This document shows positions 5,562 through 7,465 of a stretch of DNA of 7,465 nucleotides, in pieces. The notes under the pieces are model-generated. The model ran no database searches, was not told where the DNA came from, and was given only the letters and a program-made list of their open reading frames with translations. Positions within the stretch are counted from its first letter, which is position 1. Each line of letters opens with the position of its first letter. Source of the DNA: Chloroflexota bacterium (lineage in GTDB: Bacteria; Chloroflexota; Limnocylindria; Limnocylindrales; CSP1-4); assembly GCA_017881985.1 (NCBI GenBank), contig JADGQH010000161.1, positions 1 through 7,465 on the forward strand, in the 5' to 3' direction. A program made the position numbers and the translations under genes.

Positions 5562-7316
5562 TCAGCCCAGCAGGATCCGGCGGAGGGCGGGGATCGGCGG
5601 CGTTCCGTGCGCCAGGACCGCAGCCAGATGCTCCCGATACGTGAAGCCGGGCGTCGACGCATAGCCGCCGACGACGCGCGGGGAGGGAACGGCGGCGGCC
5701 CCTCGCGGGTCGCCCGAGGCGACCGCGAACCGGCGGCGCCGCTCGCTCTCGAGGTCCCACATCGCCACCGACCCCACGAAGTACTCGGAGAGCTGCGTCG
5801 ATGAGAGCCGTGCTCGCTCGTACTTCCCGACCGCCGCGGCGCGCTCCTGGAAGCCGCCCTCGACCATGAGCCCGACGGCCTCCTGCTCGGTCATCCCGCG
5901 GGCGTGGATCCCGACGTCGATGAGCGCGTTCGTGATCGTCCGCAGGTAGAACTTCCAGTGCGTCAGGAGGAGCCCGGGATCGTCGGCGCCGTACCCCAGG
6001 TCCATCATCACCTGCGTCACGTAGACGGCCCAACCCTCCGCGAACACGCCCGAGGCGAAGGCCGCACGGACCAGTGACGGCGACCGGTTCGCGTGCGCCA
6101 GCTGGAGGTAGTGGCCCGGCACCGCTTCGTGGATCGTGAGGAGCCGGAGCATCCGGTCGTTGTCCTCGCGCAGGGACGACTCCACCTGCTCCGGGGTCCA
6201 GGCGGCGGGCATCGGGGTCACGAAGAAGAAGCTGCCCAGGCCGCGGTCCAGCGGCCCCGGGGAGAGCAGCATCGCCCCCGCGAACGAGCGCAGGAAAGGC
6301 GGCGTCCACTCGATCGCCAGCGGATCGGCCGGCAGGTCCACCACCTCGTGCTCGCGGCAGAAGGCCTCGATCCGGGCGAGCTCCTCCCGGCAGAAATCGA
6401 GCAGTCGGTCCGGCGGCTGGTGCGTGGCGGCGACGTGGTCGAGCATTGCGCGGACCACTGCGCCATCGTCGTCCGGGGCGGCCTCGGCGTCCCGGACCGC
6501 GGGCCACATCGACCGCGCGATCCGGACCATCTCGGCGCGCACGACCTCGAACTCGCGCCGGGCGCGGGCCTCCAGCTCATCCGGCGTCATCTCGATCCGC
6601 AACGTGTGGCGGAGCTTGGCCGCGTAGAGCTCCGGGCCGAGCCGGCCCTCTCCGTCCGCCGCCGGCCCCACGACGTCCGAGAGGTGCCGCGCGAAGCGTT
6701 CGAGCGCGTCGCGGGCTGCCGGGATTCCCGATTCGAGGCGCGCGCGCACGCCCGACAGCTCGCCATCAATGTCGGCGACCGTGGCCGCGGCGAGCGCGGC
6801 ATCGAACAGCTCGGCCGTTCCGGGCAGGTCGCGCAGCGCCGTCTCGAGATGGAGCCGCGACACGGGGCGGCCGGGCAGGCCCGTCAGCCGGGCGGCCGCG
6901 GCGGCGAGGAGGTGCGGGATCCCCTCGATCCGCCCAGCGGCAGAGGCAAGCCGCACCCCGAGCGGCGCAAACTCGCGGGCCAGGAGCGTGTGCAACCCGG
7001 ACCCCAGCAGGTAGACCGTCGAGAGCGGATCCCAGGCTTCCTCACAGAGGACGGATTCCGAGAACCGCACGGCGGCCAGCTCGCCGAGGACGATCTCCCG
7101 GTCGACCGATTCGTCGGGTCGAAGCTCCGCTTCGGGGAGCGCCGCGAACGCCTCCGACCAGCGGTCGATGAGCGCGATGCGGGCGGCCGTGCCCGCCGGG
7201 GACAGGTCCGGCCACTCCCCGTCGTGGTCGTGGTTGCCGAGGGCCGTGGCCAGGACCGGGTGCGCCCGGAACAGGTCCGCGAAGAACGGTGGGACGAGGT
7301 CGCCGTAGGTGGACAC
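5562..7316 (-). CDS. DUF885 family putative zinc metallopeptidase
   Basis: This 584-residue protein is of normal length for the DUF885 family, which is thought to be gluzincin-like, with predicted carboxypeptidase or other peptidase activity. The motif HEAVPGHYLQ (396-405) supplies the likely zinc histidines H396 and H402 and the catalytic E397. FAEGWAVY (425-432) follows at the usual distance, with E427 as the likely third ligand. The C-terminal part has the conserved 'STQLSEYFVG' (506-515), close to the family's Q--Y--G signature. No signal peptide or membrane segment is seen, so it should be cytoplasmic, unlike the many exported DUF885 proteins. The GTG start at 7316 is supported by GGAG five bases upstream and by a normal N-terminus (FFADLFRAHPVLATALG resembles the family's opening 'P-lAT-lG'). 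It is convergent with the regulator and shows no link to the glucan genes. Substrate unknown. Confidence 0.88.
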   Translation of the reverse strand: MSTYGDLVPPFFADLFRAHPVLATALGNHDHDGEWPDLSPAGTAARIALIDRWSEAFAALPEAELRPDESVDREIVLGELAAVRFSESVLCEEAWDPLSTVYLLGSGLHTLLAREFAPLGVRLASAAGRIEGIPHLLAAAAARLTGLPGRPVSRLHLETALRDLPGTAELFDAALAAATVADIDGELSGVRARLESGIPAARDALERFARHLSDVVGPAADGEGRLGPELYAAKLRHTLRIEMTPDELEARARREFEVVRAEMVRIARSMWPAVRDAEAAPDDDGAVVRAMLDHVAATHQPPDRLLDFCREELARIEAFCREHEVVDLPADPLAIEWTPPFLRSFAGAMLLSPGPLDRGLGSFFFVTPMPAAWTPEQVESSLREDNDRMLRLLTIHEAVPGHYLQLAHANRSPSLVRAAFASGVFAEGWAVYVTQVMMDLGYGADDPGLLLTHWKFYLRTITNALIDVGIHARGMTEQEAVGLMVEGGFQERAAAVGKYERARLSSTQLSEYFVGSVAMWDLESERRRRFAVASGDPRGAAAVPSPRVVGGYASTPGFTYREHLAAVLAHGTPPIPALRRILLG

Positions 7317-7321
7317 GCTTG

Positions 7322-7325
7322 CTCC
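7322..7325 (-). promoter_or_regulatory. ribosome-binding site of the DUF885 gene
   Basis: On the minus strand GGAG stands five bases before the GTG at 7316-7314, which favours this start. Further upstream a TAGACT (plus positions 7355-7360) could be a -10 box, but it has no matching -35 and is only a weak guess. Confidence 0.5.
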
Positions 7326-7398
7326 GCTCGAGTGGGCCGCGGCTGCGGGACGTGAGTCTAGAACCGCTTCGGACCGCCCGCCGGGCGCGGGGGTGGGA

Positions 7399-7465
7399 AT
7401 GGCGGGCGGCCTGACGGGTGAGCAGGCCGTCCGGATCGGGCGAGGTGGGCGGGCGTCGTCAGCCG
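7399..7465 (+). other. possible start of a divergent plus-strand gene, cut by the window edge
   Basis: From the ATG at 7399 the plus strand stays open to the edge for 22 codons (MAGGLTGEQAVRIGRGGRAS and on), with G-rich DNA but no clear ribosome site before it. The GTG at 7393 is in frame too. So short an open stretch means little at this G+C content, and I recognise no family. It is recorded only because a divergent gene is expected near the start of the DUF885 gene. Confidence 0.2.

Noticed and set aside
4222..6507. A 761-codon minus-strand open frame across the regulator, the gap and part of the DUF885 gene
   Set aside because: It is antisense to the regulator and out of frame with DUF885. 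Composition is Arg/Ala/Pro-rich and no motif is seen, whereas the genes it overlaps have clear family motifs.
6093..7355. A 420-codon plus-strand frame opposite the DUF885 gene
   Set aside because: It is antisense to a full-length, motif-bearing gene. Its translation is rich in Arg/Gly/His/Glu without family features.
1..7465. Mobile element, CRISPR array, tRNA or rRNA
   Set aside because: No repeated direct-repeat/spacer pattern, no terminal inverted repeats with target duplications, no transposase or integrase motifs, and no cloverleaf or rRNA signature were found.

Overview
The window is about 70% G+C by eye, with third-position G/C bias in every gene. It looks like free-living bacterial chromosome, most likely from a high-GC phylum such as Chloroflexota or Actinomycetota. 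That guess rests on composition and gene content only: no rRNA, tRNA or other clade marker is present. There are no transposases, integrases, phage genes, CRISPR arrays or RNA genes.

Left part (1-3891, plus strand): a storage-glucan operon. It holds the 3' end of an alpha-glucan phosphorylase, a complete GH57 4-alpha-glucanotransferase/amylase-type enzyme with the DUF1925 and DUF1926 regions, and a second GH57-type protein of the DUF3536 family. The gaps are 49 and 29 bases. The expected logic is that the glucanotransferase rearranges maltodextrins, the phosphorylase releases glucose-1-phosphate, and the DUF3536 protein has an unknown but probably related task. A strong hairpin lies 12 bases after the last stop codon.

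Middle (3892-5340): a compact divergent unit. A 43-codon single-pass membrane protein is encoded on the minus strand (3999-4130). A GntR-type regulator with a large putative effector domain is encoded on the plus strand (about 4219-5340). The roughly 90 bases between them hold a minus-strand promoter (TTGACA, 17 bases, TATGCT), a plus-strand extended -10 box (TGATATAGT), and two copies of a TAGT-N2/3-ACTA dyad. One dyad overlaps the regulator's -10 box and start site; the other sits inside the -35/-10 spacer of the small gene's promoter. The two promoters overlap face to face and probably cannot both be occupied. This is the most interesting part of the window.

Right part (5562-7316, minus strand): a full-length DUF885 putative zinc peptidase without a signal peptide, convergent with the regulator. 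The last 149 bases hold its ribosome-binding site and upstream region, and possibly the first codons of a divergent plus-strand gene cut by the window edge.
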